Source of the DNA: Flavobacterium sp. Leaf82
Lineage (GTDB): Bacteria; Bacteroidota; Bacteroidia; Flavobacteriales; Flavobacteriaceae
Length of the DNA: 64,000 nt
Reading direction: 5' to 3'
Assembly (NCBI RefSeq): GCF_001422725.1
Contig: NZ_LMMA01000012.1
Span: 490,967-554,966 of the forward strand
Part shown: one piece after another, positions 45,290-53,460 of the stretch
How positions within the stretch are numbered: the stretch's first letter is position 1
Layout of the letters: each line of letters starts with the position of its first letter
Made by a program: the position numbers and the translations under genes
Notes under the pieces: generated by a model
What the model was told of the DNA's origin: nothing
Database searches by the model: none
What the model saw: only the letters and a program-made list of their open reading frames with translations

Positions 45290-45895
45290 TTATCGAATAC
45301 TATCGTGCGAATGGGTTTGTACGCCGTTATTCCATAAAGTAAGAATATCTGTCGCAACGGCAGCGCCACTTCCTGCAGCAATCGCTAATTGACTTCTCCA
45401 GCCTGCTAAAGTTCCAATTACATAAATGCCGTCGGCAACTTTATGATCGTCGTTTTTAAGCTGAATGCGTTGTTTTTCCGGTAATGCTTTTTTATGAGGC
45501 TCAATATATTGCATTAAACCTTCTATGTCAAAAGTATTTGCAGAACCAATCCCAATAACGATACTTTTGGTTTTGTATGAGTTTTTGTTTGTAATTACAG
45601 TAAATTCAGGATAACTTCCTTCGACTTTAATTACTTTCTCATTTGGTATTTGAGTAATATGCGGATAAGCTGTTGCTAAATCCTGCGTACTTTCTGTTAG
45701 TAAATCAGATCCTAATTTACCTGGAGTTATACCGTAAGCATTGTAGAAAATTGCTTCTTGTAAAGAAGAATTCTTCTGATGCGTAAAAATTCCAATTTTT
45801 TTATCGGCTGCAAAGGATTTGTTTTTTGCTGATCCTAAAACTAAAGCGCAAGACATGCCTGAAACACCTCCGCCAATAATTAAAACGTCAAACAT
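45290..45895 (-). CDS. Short FAD-dependent oxidoreductase, thioredoxin-reductase-like
   Basis: Flavoprotein-like protein of 201 residues from the MFDVLIIGGG start at 45895, directly after the upstream stop; a further in-frame ATG at 45922 overlaps that gene. The FAD-binding GGGVSG motif is at residues 8-13, and the C-terminal FAD segment VADGIYVIGTLAGW and ATDIL resembles thioredoxin reductase. The central NADPH-binding domain and the redox CxxC are absent; the protein is about two thirds of TrxB length. Such short forms exist in flavobacteria; the electron donor is unknown. Confidence 0.75.
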   Translation of the reverse strand: MFDVLIIGGGVSGMSCALVLGSAKNKSFAADKKIGIFTHQKNSSLQEAIFYNAYGITPGKLGSDLLTESTQDLATAYPHITQIPNEKVIKVEGSYPEFTVITNKNSYKTKSIVIGIGSANTFDIEGLMQYIEPHKKALPEKQRIQLKNDDHKVADGIYVIGTLAGWRSQLAIAAGSGAAVATDILTLWNNGVQTHSHDSIR

Positions 45896-45896
45896 A

Positions 45897-46097
45897 TTAT
45901 CGTCCGTTTGTTTTTTCTTCAATCCTTTTAGAAATTCTAAAAATTAAAAGAATCAAGACGGCACAAAATGAAGCTGCAATTCCAATAAAAGCAACTACAC
46001 TGTCTCCCTGAAAAGGATTTTTGAAGTCTAGCAACGTAATATTAAAAACAATTAAAGCTAATGCAAGAAGCACTAAGATTGAAGTGAAAATTTTCAT
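45897..46097 (-). CDS. Small two-helix membrane protein (66 residues)
   Basis: Hypothetical protein with transmembrane helices at about residues 3-22 and 35-54 joined by a short polar loop (FKNPFQGDS), ending in a basic tail (RISKRIEEKTNGR). Its stop lies 1 bp before the start of the short flavoprotein gene, so the two form one unit and the protein might anchor or partner the flavoprotein. The family is not recognised. Confidence 0.65.
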   Translation of the reverse strand: MKIFTSILVLLALALIVFNITLLDFKNPFQGDSVVAFIGIAASFCAVLILLIFRISKRIEEKTNGR

Positions 46098-46203
46098 AAT
46101 GGTTGTTTGTTTGCCTAAAATAATAAAGTAAAACCCTCAGACTTAAAAATGTCTTTAAATTGTATTTTAGAAATTTTATGGGGTAAATTTATAAAAATAA
46201 TTG

Positions 46204-46782
46204 TTAGACGAACAAACCTTTAACATTAGCAGCAAATAATTTAACAGCAATCGCTAAAAGTATCACTCCAAATGTCTTACGAACTACGCCAAGTCCGTTT
46301 TCTCCTAATAAATTCTCGATTTTTTTAGACGATTTCAAAACTATATAAACCAATATAATATTGAGTAAAATAGCAATAATAATATTAATGGTATGAAATT
46401 GAGATCGCAAAGAAAGCAAAGTTGTCATCGTTCCTGCTCCTGCAATTAACGGAAACGCTAACGGAACAATAGAAGCTGATCCGGGTTCTTCGTCACGATA
46501 AATCCTGATCCCTAAAATCATCTCCAAAGCCAGAAAAAATAATACAAAAGATCCGGCAACGGCAAACGAATGCACGTCTATACCTATAAGATTAAGTAAG
46601 CCCTCGCCAACAAAAAGAAAAACAATCATAATCGCACCGGCAACTATCGAAGCTTTCTCAGATTCAATGTGTCCAACTTTTGCTCTTAGATTTACAATAA
46701 TAGGAATTGAACCTACAATATCGATTACAGCAAAAAGTACCATTCCGACAGTGATAATTTCTTTAAAATCAATATCTAACAT
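46204..46782 (-). CDS. MarC-family membrane protein
   Basis: Integral membrane protein of 192 residues with six predicted helices. The conserved N-terminal half FAVIDIVGSIPIIVNL (residues about 17-32) and the glycine/proline-rich IVPLAFPLIAGAGTMTTLL (about 104-122) are characteristic of MarC/UPF0056. The family is annotated as neutral amino-acid transporters on limited evidence; no role in antibiotic resistance is implied. Confidence 0.9.
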   Translation of the reverse strand: MLDIDFKEIITVGMVLFAVIDIVGSIPIIVNLRAKVGHIESEKASIVAGAIMIVFLFVGEGLLNLIGIDVHSFAVAGSFVLFFLALEMILGIRIYRDEEPGSASIVPLAFPLIAGAGTMTTLLSLRSQFHTINIIIAILLNIILVYIVLKSSKKIENLLGENGLGVVRKTFGVILLAIAVKLFAANVKGLFV

Positions 46783-46969
46783 ATTTTTCTAATTTATGGA
46801 TTAAAAGATGCGCAAAGGTAGATAATAAAGATAGCGCTTTTTTATAAGATCTCACTAACACACTATTTTTGTTATAAAAACATGTATTATTGGTTAAAAT
46901 AGTGATTTTTGTAACAATTGATAACTTCTATTGCATATTTGCATTGGATTAGCTTAGTTGTGTGTGGTT

Positions 46970-47195
46970 TTTTACCGCAAAGAGCGCAAAGTTTTTTCGC
47001 AAAGACTCGCAAAGTTTAATTTGATTACGAGTATTTGAAAAGCATTTTCAAAGCTCACAAAGCTTTATAAAATATACAACCTCTAAATCTATTTAATCTG
47101 CTTTGCGAACTTTTTTAAGCCTTCTATATTATTTAGCCTTGCTAAATAATCTTTGCGAATCTTTGCGAAAAAACTTTGCGCTCTTTGCGGTAAAA
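46970..47195. repeat. GCAAAG-word 47-bp inverted repeat
   Basis: 46970-47016 and 47149-47195 are inverted copies over about 47 bp with two mismatches; each contains TTTACCGCAAAGAGCGCAAAG and further GCAAAG words at 9-13-bp spacing. Inside lie more such words and a perfect 10-bp hairpin ATTATTTAGC/GCTAAATAAT (47128-47150). The element fills most of the 504-bp gap between the MarC and DUF3109 genes. A related degenerate pair is at 57036-57200. Confidence 0.8.
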
Positions 47196-47286
47196 CTCAC
47201 AAGACTCTTTACAGTAAAATTTAATCTCCTATCATCTACTTTCTTTGACTATCTTTGCACTTTATAAATTTCAGTACTTTATTATC

Positions 47287-47856
47287 ATGTTTCAATTAGG
47301 TAAAACCATTATTTCAGAGGATATTCTTGAAAAAGAATTTGTGTGCAACTTGTCAGCTTGTAAAGGAGCTTGCTGTGTTGACGGAGATGCCGGTGCGCCG
47401 CTAAGTGAAGCAGAAACTAAAATAATGGAAGAAATTTACCCTAAAGTAAAACCATTTTTACGTAAAGAAGGAATTGCTGCTATCGAAGCGCAAGGAACCT
47501 GGGTAAAAGGAACTGATGGTGATCTTGAAACTCCATTAATCGATGAAAAAGATTGTGCGTATGTTATTTTTGATGGCAAAACAGCACTTTGCGGAATCGA
47601 GCAAGCGTATAATCAAGGAATCGTAGACTGGAAAAAACCGGTTTCATGTCATTTATATCCAATTCGTGTAAAAGACTTCACGGAGTTTGCTGCTGTAAAT
47701 TATGATAAATGGGATATTTGTGATGATGCCTGTTCTTTAGGAAAAGAATTAGAAGTTCCGGTTTATAAATTTGTCAAAGAAGCATTAATTCGACGCTTTG
47801 GTCAGGATTGGTATTTGGAACTTGAAAAAGTAGCCGAAGAACTCAAAAAATCTTAA
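47287..47856 (+). CDS. DUF3109 cysteine-rich protein
   Basis: Protein of 189 residues from the ATG at 47287; the longer frame from 47245 would overlap a promoter-like TATCTTTG (47250-47257). Cysteines cluster as CNLSACKGACC (residues about 20-30), CAYVIF and CGIEQ in the middle, SCHLYPIR and CDDAC, a pattern like the YkgJ-type zinc or iron-sulfur cluster family and matching DUF3109. Function unknown; widely conserved in Bacteroidota. Confidence 0.85.
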   Translation: MFQLGKTIISEDILEKEFVCNLSACKGACCVDGDAGAPLSEAETKIMEEIYPKVKPFLRKEGIAAIEAQGTWVKGTDGDLETPLIDEKDCAYVIFDGKTALCGIEQAYNQGIVDWKKPVSCHLYPIRVKDFTEFAAVNYDKWDICDDACSLGKELEVPVYKFVKEALIRRFGQDWYLELEKVAEELKKS

Positions 47857-48193
47857 AATTTTAAGCGCTATAGTTACCGCTTTTTCAGCTCATTTTTTAA
47901 CTCAAAAAATAAAGTTTTAACTCAAAAAAAAACTTTTAAAAACAATTTAAAATTTCTTGCTTTTTATTACAAAAAGTCTATATTTTACAGGGACTTTAGG
48001 TGTGAAAGGCAATATTAAATGTCTCATTTACAAATATTTAATTATTGTCTGAAAAATATCTCATTTTTTAGCCTTTGTTAAAAACTACGTCGAATTGTGA
48101 ATAAGTTTGGCTTTCATTTTTAGCGATAATTGACAATCTTTGTAGTCTATTGAATTAGCAAAAATTCAGTATAAAAATTAAACAAAAATTACC
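47857..48193. other. Intergenic region upstream of nrdB
   Basis: AT-rich 337-bp gap. It holds a weak promoter-like AATCTTTG at 48135-48142 and a DnaA-box-like TGTGAATAA at 48096-48104. I see no NrdR-type palindrome, no hairpin with a T-run and no short gene. Confidence 0.4.
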
Positions 48194-49171
48194 ATGTCAC
48201 AAGTCGAACCAATATTACAAGAAAATAAAAATCGTTTCGTTATTTTTCCTATCAAACATCATGATATTTGGGAATGGTATAAGAAAATGGAAGCTAGTTT
48301 CTGGACTGCTGAAGAAATAGATTTGCACCAAGACTTGACAGACTGGAATAATAAGCTTAGTGACGACGAAAGATATTTCATTAAACACATATTAGCATTT
48401 TTTGCAGCTTCTGATGGAATCGTAAATGAAAATCTTGCTGAGAACTTTGTAAACGAAGTTCAATATGCAGAAGCGAAGTTTTTCTATGGTTTCCAGATCA
48501 TGATGGAAAACATTCACAGTGAAACTTACTCTTTATTAATTGACACTTACGTGAAAGATGAAGCAGAGAAAGCAGAATTGTTTAATGCATTGGAAGTTTT
48601 TCCTGCAATTAAGAAAAAAGCAGACTGGGCTTTAAAGTGGATCGAATCTGATTCGTTTGCTGAAAGACTAATTGCTTTTGCAGCAGTTGAAGGAATTTTC
48701 TTTTCAGGTGCTTTCTGTTCTATTTATTGGTTGAAAAAACGTGGTTTAATGCCAGGTTTAACTTTTTCAAACGAGTTAATTTCTCGTGATGAAGGTGTAC
48801 ACTGTGACTTTGCAGTGCATTTGCACAATCATCACCTGATTAATAAAGTACCAAAAGAAAGAATTAAAGAAATCATTGTTGACGCATTAGATATCGAAAG
48901 AGAATTTGTTACAGAATCTCTTCCGGTAAGTTTAATAGGTATGAATGCTGTATTAATGACACAATATCTGGAATTTGTTGCAGATAGATTATTAGTAGAG
49001 TTAGGTTGCGAACGTGTGTATGGATCAGCGAATCCGTTTGACTTCATGGACATGATCTCACTTCAGGGAAAAACCAATTTCTTTGAAAAACGTGTTGCCG
49101 AGTATCAAAAATCAGGTGTTATGAACACAGATAGTGATGCTCAGAAAATTTCATTCGATGCAGATTTTTAG
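48194..49171 (+). CDS. nrdB: Ribonucleotide reductase class I, beta subunit
   Basis: Radical-bearing small subunit of 325 residues that, with NrdA, reduces ribonucleoside diphosphates. Metal ligands and the radical tyrosine are visible in helix motifs: [13 protein letters not shown] (Glu), [14 protein letters not shown] (Glu, His and the radical Tyr), and [15 protein letters not shown] near the C-terminus. The presence of the Tyr argues for a tyrosyl-radical class Ia-type enzyme. nrdA follows 252 bp downstream in the same direction across a set of hairpins. Confidence 0.96.
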   Translation: MSQVEPILQENKNRFVIFPIKHHDIWEWYKKMEASFWTAEEIDLHQDLTDWNNKLSDDERYFIKHILAFFAASDGIVNENLAENFVNEVQYAEAKFFYGFQIMMENIHSETYSLLIDTYVKDEAEKAELFNALEVFPAIKKKADWALKWIESDSFAERLIAFAAVEGIFFSGAFCSIYWLKKRGLMPGLTFSNELISRDEGVHCDFAVHLHNHHLINKVPKERIKEIIVDALDIEREFVTESLPVSLIGMNAVLMTQYLEFVADRLLVELGCERVYGSANPFDFMDMISLQGKTNFFEKRVAEYQKSGVMNTDSDAQKISFDADF

Positions 49172-49185
49172 GCACCAAAATACTT

Positions 49186-49386
49186 TTAGCGCAATCTAAA
49201 AGCGCTAAGATAAATTACAATTTTTTAAGATTGAATCTTCAGCCCAAATCGTAGATTCAATAACAATTTTTAATGTGTTTAAATTCATTTTTCGAATTTG
49301 AATCGGGTAACTATTGAGAATCCTGCAATTCTCAAAAAATAATTTAAAAACACGCAATGTTTAAGTCTTGGAATTCGTTATTCCAA
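49186..49386. repeat. Series of five small hairpins between nrdB and nrdA
   Basis: Five successive perfect short stems fill the spacer: TTAGCGC/GCGCTAA (49186-49208), ATTGAATCT/AGATTCAAT (49230-49261), AAATTC/GAATTT (49281-49299), TTGAGAAT/ATTCTCAA (49314-49335) and TTGGAAT/ATTCCAA (49368-49386). None is followed by a strong T-run, so they look like RNA-processing, stabilising or protein-binding structures rather than one terminator. Confidence 0.6.
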
Positions 49387-49423
49387 TGTCTTTCATTTTT
49401 TCAATAACTAAAAAAGTAAGCTT

Positions 49424-51820
49424 ATGTATGTAGTAAAAAGAGATGGCCACAAAGAGCCCGTAATGTTTGATAAGATTACAGAAAGAATCAAAAAATTGTG
49501 TTACGGCTTGAATGAGCTTGTAGATCCTGTTAAGGTAGCGATGAGAGTTATCGAGGGATTGTATGATGGGGTTTCAACTTCTGAACTAGATAATCTTGCA
49601 GCTGAGACGGCGGCTTCTATGACAATTGCGCATCCTGATTATGCACAATTAGCAGCGCGTGTGGCGATTTCTAATCTACATTCAAATACTAAAAAGTCGT
49701 TTTCAGAAACGATGAAAGATATGTATAATTACGTAAATCCAAGAAACGGACAAGAAGCGCCGTTACTTTCGGATGAAGTATTTAAAGTAATTCAGGAAAA
49801 CTCAGCTTTCCTTGATTCTCATATTATTTATACAAGAGATTTTAATTACGATTACTTTGGTTTCAAAACCTTAGAGCGTTCGTATTTGTTAAAAATAAAC
49901 GGAAAAATCGTCGAAAGACCACAACATATGTTGATGCGTGTTTCTGTTGGTATTCACCTTGACGATTTAAAATCAGTAATTGAAACTTACGATTTAATGT
50001 CTAAAAAGTTCTTTACGCATGCAACGCCAACGTTGTTTAATGCAGGAACTCCAAAACCACAAATGTCTTCTTGTTTCCTTTTGGCAATGCAGGATGATAG
50101 TATTGATGGTATTTATGATACCTTAAAGCAAACGGCTAAAATCTCGCAATCAGCGGGAGGAATTGGTCTTTCTATTCATAACGTTCGTGCAACCGGATCT
50201 TATATTCGTGGTACAAACGGAACTTCAAACGGAATCGTGCCAATGTTGAGAGTTTTCAACGATACGGCTCGTTACGTAGATCAGGGTGGAGGAAAACGTA
50301 AAGGTAGTTTTGCGATTTACATCGAAACATGGCATGCGGATATCTTCGACTTTTTGGATTTAAAGAAAAACACAGGAAAAGAAGAAATGCGTGCGCGCGA
50401 TTTATTCTTCGCAATGTGGACATCTGATTTATTCATGAAACGTGTTCAGGAAGATGCATCATGGACTTTAATGTGTCCTAACGAATGTCCTGGATTATAC
50501 GATGTTTACGGAGAAGAATTCGAAACCATGTATTTGGATTATGAATTTAGAGGAAAAGGAAGAAAAACCATTCGTGCACGTGAATTATGGGAGAAAATCC
50601 TTGAATCACAAATCGAAACAGGAACTCCTTATATGTTGTACAAAGATGCAGCAAACCGTAAATCGAACCACAAGAATTTAGGAACAATTCGTTCGTCTAA
50701 CTTGTGTACAGAGATTATGGAGTTTACTTCTAAAGATGAAATTGCAGTTTGTAACTTAGCTTCTATCTCATTACCAATGTTTATCGAAAACGGTAAATTC
50801 GATCACGAAGCGCTTTATAATGTTACAAAACGTGTAACTCGTAACCTGAACAAAGTAATCGACAGAAATTACTATCCGGTAAAAGAAGCTGAAAATTCTA
50901 ACTTACGCCACCGTCCGGTTGGTTTAGGCGTACAAGGTTTAGCAGATGCTTTTATCATGTTGCGTATGCCGTTTACAAGCGACGAAGCAAAAGTATTAAA
51001 TCAGGAAATTTTCGAAACATTATACTTCGCAGCTGTAACCGCTTCTATGGAAATGGCAAAAGAAGAAGGGGCATATTCTACATTCGAAGGTTCTCCAATG
51101 TCAAAAGGAGAATTTCAATATAATATGTGGGGAATGAAAGATGAAGAATTATCTGGTCGTTGGGACTGGGCTTCATTAAGAAAAGAAGTTGTAGAACATG
51201 GAGTTCGTAACTCATTATTAGTTGCGCCAATGCCAACTGCTTCGACTTCTCAAATTTTAGGAAACAACGAAGCTTTCGAGCCATATACATCAAACATTTA
51301 CACACGTCGTGTATTGTCTGGAGAATTCATCGTAGTAAACAAACATTTACTTCATGATTTAGTAGACAGAGGTTTGTGGAACGAAACTTTGAAACAAGAA
51401 ATTATGCGTCATAACGGATCTGTTCAAAACATTGACATTATTCCGCAAGACCTGAAAGAATTATACAAAACAGTTTGGGAAATGTCTATGAAAGACATTA
51501 TCGATATGTCACGTCAAAGAGGTTATTTCATTGACCAATCGCAATCATTGAACTTGTTCATGCAAGATGCAAACTATTCTAAACTTACGTCAATGCACTT
51601 CTATGCTTGGCAATCAGGTTTAAAAACAGGAATGTATTACCTAAGAACAAAATCTGCAGTTGATGCGATTAAATTCACCCTAAACAACGATAAGAAAGAA
51701 GAAGATGGACCGGCAGTTTTAGTTCCGGAAACAGAATCTATAAGTGTTGAGGACTATAAAGCAATGTTGCTAAAAGCACAAGCCGGAGATCCTGAAGATT
51801 GTGAAATGTGTGGATCTTAA
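49424..51820 (+). CDS. nrdA: Ribonucleotide reductase class I, alpha subunit
   Basis: Catalytic large subunit of 798 residues. An N-terminal ATP-cone (residues about 1-90, [20 protein letters not shown]) provides allosteric activity control. The barrel holds [20 protein letters not shown] with the first active-site Cys, [12 protein letters not shown] with the catalytic Asn, thiyl Cys and Glu, and [11 protein letters not shown] with the second redox Cys. The C-terminal tail ends with the thioredoxin-interacting CEMC pair (DCEMCGS). Works with NrdB upstream; a terminator follows at 51878. Confidence 0.97.
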   Translation: MYVVKRDGHKEPVMFDKITERIKKLCYGLNELVDPVKVAMRVIEGLYDGVSTSELDNLAAETAASMTIAHPDYAQLAARVAISNLHSNTKKSFSETMKDMYNYVNPRNGQEAPLLSDEVFKVIQENSAFLDSHIIYTRDFNYDYFGFKTLERSYLLKINGKIVERPQHMLMRVSVGIHLDDLKSVIETYDLMSKKFFTHATPTLFNAGTPKPQMSSCFLLAMQDDSIDGIYDTLKQTAKISQSAGGIGLSIHNVRATGSYIRGTNGTSNGIVPMLRVFNDTARYVDQGGGKRKGSFAIYIETWHADIFDFLDLKKNTGKEEMRARDLFFAMWTSDLFMKRVQEDASWTLMCPNECPGLYDVYGEEFETMYLDYEFRGKGRKTIRARELWEKILESQIETGTPYMLYKDAANRKSNHKNLGTIRSSNLCTEIMEFTSKDEIAVCNLASISLPMFIENGKFDHEALYNVTKRVTRNLNKVIDRNYYPVKEAENSNLRHRPVGLGVQGLADAFIMLRMPFTSDEAKVLNQEIFETLYFAAVTASMEMAKEEGAYSTFEGSPMSKGEFQYNMWGMKDEELSGRWDWASLRKEVVEHGVRNSLLVAPMPTASTSQILGNNEAFEPYTSNIYTRRVLSGEFIVVNKHLLHDLVDRGLWNETLKQEIMRHNGSVQNIDIIPQDLKELYKTVWEMSMKDIIDMSRQRGYFIDQSQSLNLFMQDANYSKLTSMHFYAWQSGLKTGMYYLRTKSAVDAIKFTLNNDKKEEDGPAVLVPETESISVEDYKAMLLKAQAGDPEDCEMCGS

Positions 51821-51877
51821 TTTTTTTAGAAGAAAGAAAATAGAATAAAGAAGAAAGATTTTGTTCTGAATTTATAG

Positions 51878-51916
51878 AAAGCAGTTATCGTAATGATAGC
51901 TGCTTTTGTTTTTTTA
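51878..51916 (+). terminator. Terminator of nrdA
   Basis: AAAGCAGTTATC/GATAGCTGCTTT hairpin with a 5-nt loop (one G-T pair) and a following T-run, 57 bp after the nrdA stop. Confidence 0.85.
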
Positions 51917-52002
51917 GGAGCTATTTCCCGCTTTCCGTTGCAATCTTTTTATTTTTTAAAGGAAAAAATAAAAAGGATTTCCACTTCAATCGGGGCTAGG
52001 GA
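51917..52002 (-). repeat. Dispersed repeat with internal hairpin, copy 1
   Basis: An 86-bp segment with conserved ends GGAGCTATTTCCCGCTTTCC and CACTTCAATCGGGGCTAGGG and an internal imperfect A/T-rich hairpin (AATCTTTTTATTTTTT against AAAAAATAAAAAGGATT). The element at 54705-54788 is the same sequence family in the opposite orientation. From memory it resembles a common intergenic repeat of Flavobacterium. Confidence 0.65.
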
Positions 52003-52088
52003 ATTTAGGGTTCAATAGTTTAAAAGTAATAAATGGATTTAGATGAAATAAGTACAGACAACAAAGATGAATACTATAATCGCCATCT

Positions 52089-52132
52089 TTGCCGAGTTTC
52101 TAATGTAATTTCTCCTTCGTCGAAATGACAAG
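52089..52132 (-). repeat. Dispersed repeat fragment (GTCATTTCGACGAAGGAG type)
   Basis: Read on the minus strand the segment contains TTGTCATTTCGACGAAGGAG followed by AAATTACATTAGAAACTCGG. It is related to the element at 6043-6128, whose arms also flank a TTGTCATTT core. Confidence 0.5.
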
Positions 52133-52136
52133 ATTC

Positions 52137-52265
52137 TAAAAAAAACAGGTTTAAATTGATTCATAAGTTAAAAAAAAAGATGAAATCTCAGTATCTTAAA
52201 AACTCAGAACCTTAGAATCTTTCTCAAAGCCAATTGTCTATATCTCATTTTAAACCTGTTTTTTT
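52137..52265. repeat. Octamer array nested in an inverted repeat
   Basis: AAAAACAGGTTTAAA (52140-52154) and TTTAAACCTGTTTTT (52248-52262) are inverted arms, the right one ending in a T-run. Between them the octamer word CTCAGTAT, CTTAAAAA, CTCAGAAC, CTTAGAAT runs at 52187-52218. The unit lies just upstream of the aromatic operon promoter and could act as a terminator for readthrough from nrdA. Confidence 0.65.
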
Positions 52266-52334
52266 ATATTATCATACAAAACATCATAAATTTGTTAAGA
52301 AATCCTTTTTTGTTTCATAAAATGCATTATTTGT

Positions 52335-52365
52335 TTTGGTGAGGTGAAAATAATTTATAAATTCG
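52335..52365 (+). promoter_or_regulatory. Promoter of the aromatic amino-acid operon
   Basis: TTTG at 52335-52338 and TAAATTCG at 52358-52365 (one mismatch to TAnnTTTG) are 19 bp apart, the preferred Bacteroidota spacing. Transcription would start near 52372 and give a leader of about 170 nt that contains the Phe/Tyr-rich leader ORF and the terminator at 52509-52537. Confidence 0.65.
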
Positions 52366-52394
52366 CAGAGAATTTATTGAAAAACACAAACAAA

Positions 52395-52475
52395 ATGTCT
52401 AATAACCGTTTTTATTTTAGCAACTCTTTTTATTTCTTCTTTAGTAGAAGTGAGGATTGTGCTATGGTTATTTGA
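52395..52475 (+). CDS. Phe/Tyr-rich attenuator leader peptide
   Basis: A 26-codon open frame, ATG at 52395 to TGA at 52473. Eight of 26 residues are aromatic: FYF at residues 6-8 and FYFFF at 12-16; the C-terminal part is SRSEDCAMVI. It lies between the operon promoter and a rho-independent terminator, in front of prephenate dehydratase, so its codon content matches the amino acids the operon makes. By analogy with pheL-type leaders, ribosome stalling at the aromatic codons would prevent terminator formation. No homologue search was possible; the call rests on composition, position and RNA geometry. Confidence 0.88.
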   Translation: MSNNRFYFSNSFYFFFSRSEDCAMVI

Positions 52476-52537
52476 GAAAATTAAAAAAGACAAATAAAAC
52501 TAATATACAATCCTGATGAAAATCAGGATTTTTTTTT
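52453..52537 (+). promoter_or_regulatory. Transcription attenuator: antiterminator and terminator
   Basis: The terminator stem is AATCCTGAT (52509-52517) with ATCAGGATT (52522-52530), loop GAAA, then a T-run to 52537, 6 nt before the pheA ATG. AGGATTGT (52453-52460), inside the leader ORF, is a perfect 8-nt complement of ACAATCCT (52507-52514), which overlaps the terminator's left arm, so the two pairings exclude each other. A ribosome stalled at residues 14-16 would leave AGGATTGT free, while one at the stop codon would cover part of it. Confidence 0.85.
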
Positions 52538-52543
52538 GAATAT

Positions 52544-53371
52544 ATGACAACTAAAATTGCAATACAAGGTATTAAAGGTTCTTTTCATCATCAGGTAGTG
52601 AAAGAGTATTTCTCTGAAAATGTGAGTATTGATGAGTGTTTGTCTTTTGAAGAATTGGTTGACAGCCTTCTTTCAGGAAAATCTGATCAGGCAGTTATGG
52701 CGATAGAAAATTCGATTGCAGGACCAATTATTCCAAATTATGCTTTGATTGACAAGAATAATTTACACATAATTGGAGAACATTATTTAAGCATTCACCA
52801 AAATTTAATGGCTTTAAAAGGTCAGAAAATTGAAGATATAAAAGAAGTTCATTCGCATCCAATGGCAATTTTGCAATGTATGGATTTCTTAAAACAATAT
52901 CCGGGCATTAAGTTGGTTGAAGATAAAGATACAGCCGAAACTGCCAGAAGAATTCAGGAAAAACAATTAACCGGAATTGCAGCAATAGGAAGTAAAGTAG
53001 CTTCGGAAATGTATGATTTAGAAATTCTGGCACCGGAAATTCAAACGATCAAAAATAATATGACTCGTTTTGTGATTATCAAAAAGCAAAATTCATTTTT
53101 GCCTGAAAACGAAATCAACAGAGCGTCAATCAAATTTGAACTGGATCATAAAAGAGGAAGCTTAGCAGCAGTTTTAAATGTAATGAGCGACTGCAAACTG
53201 AATTTGACAAAAATCCAGTCGCTTCCAAAAATTGAAACACCTTGGAAATATTCATTTTTCGTAGATGTAACATTCGAGAAATACGAAGATTTTGCAAAAG
53301 CCAAATCGTTATTAAATATAATGGCAGAATATTTAAAGGTTTTAGGAGAATACAAAAACACCAAACCTTAA
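52544..53371 (+). CDS. pheA: Prephenate dehydratase with ACT domain
   Basis: Converts prephenate to phenylpyruvate in phenylalanine synthesis; 275 residues. The catalytic domain shows AIQGIKGSFHHQ near the start, MAIENSIAGPI (about 52-62) and the catalytic NNMTRFVII (TRF at 174-176). A C-terminal ACT domain follows (about 195-270) with RGSLAAVLNVMSD. The usual ESRP phenylalanine-binding motif is altered to QSLP (225-228), so feedback binding may differ. No chorismate mutase domain is present; that activity sits on the DAHP synthase downstream. First structural gene after the attenuator. Confidence 0.95.
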   Translation: MTTKIAIQGIKGSFHHQVVKEYFSENVSIDECLSFEELVDSLLSGKSDQAVMAIENSIAGPIIPNYALIDKNNLHIIGEHYLSIHQNLMALKGQKIEDIKEVHSHPMAILQCMDFLKQYPGIKLVEDKDTAETARRIQEKQLTGIAAIGSKVASEMYDLEILAPEIQTIKNNMTRFVIIKKQNSFLPENEINRASIKFELDHKRGSLAAVLNVMSDCKLNLTKIQSLPKIETPWKYSFFVDVTFEKYEDFAKAKSLLNIMAEYLKVLGEYKNTKP

Positions 53372-53373
53372 TT

Positions 53374-53452
53374 AGTCTTAAAGTTAGAAAGTCGAAAGTC
53401 TAAAAGTCACAAATAAAAGAGCCTAAAGCATACAGCTTAAAGCCTAAAGCAG
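53374..53452. repeat. Heptamer word array between pheA and the aminotransferase gene
   Basis: AAAGTTAG, AAAGTCG, AAAGTCT, AAAAGTC at 53381-53409 are followed by TAAAGCA/TAAAGCC words at 53424-53450. Both have a period of about 7 bp. The array sits inside an operon without a terminator hairpin. Confidence 0.6.
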
Positions 53453-53460
53453 AAAAAAAA

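Noticed and set aside
48096..48104. DnaA-box-like TGTGAATAA upstream of nrdB
   Set aside because: A single 8-of-9 match in AT-rich DNA is expected by chance; DnaA control of nrd genes is known in E. coli but one weak site does not support it here.
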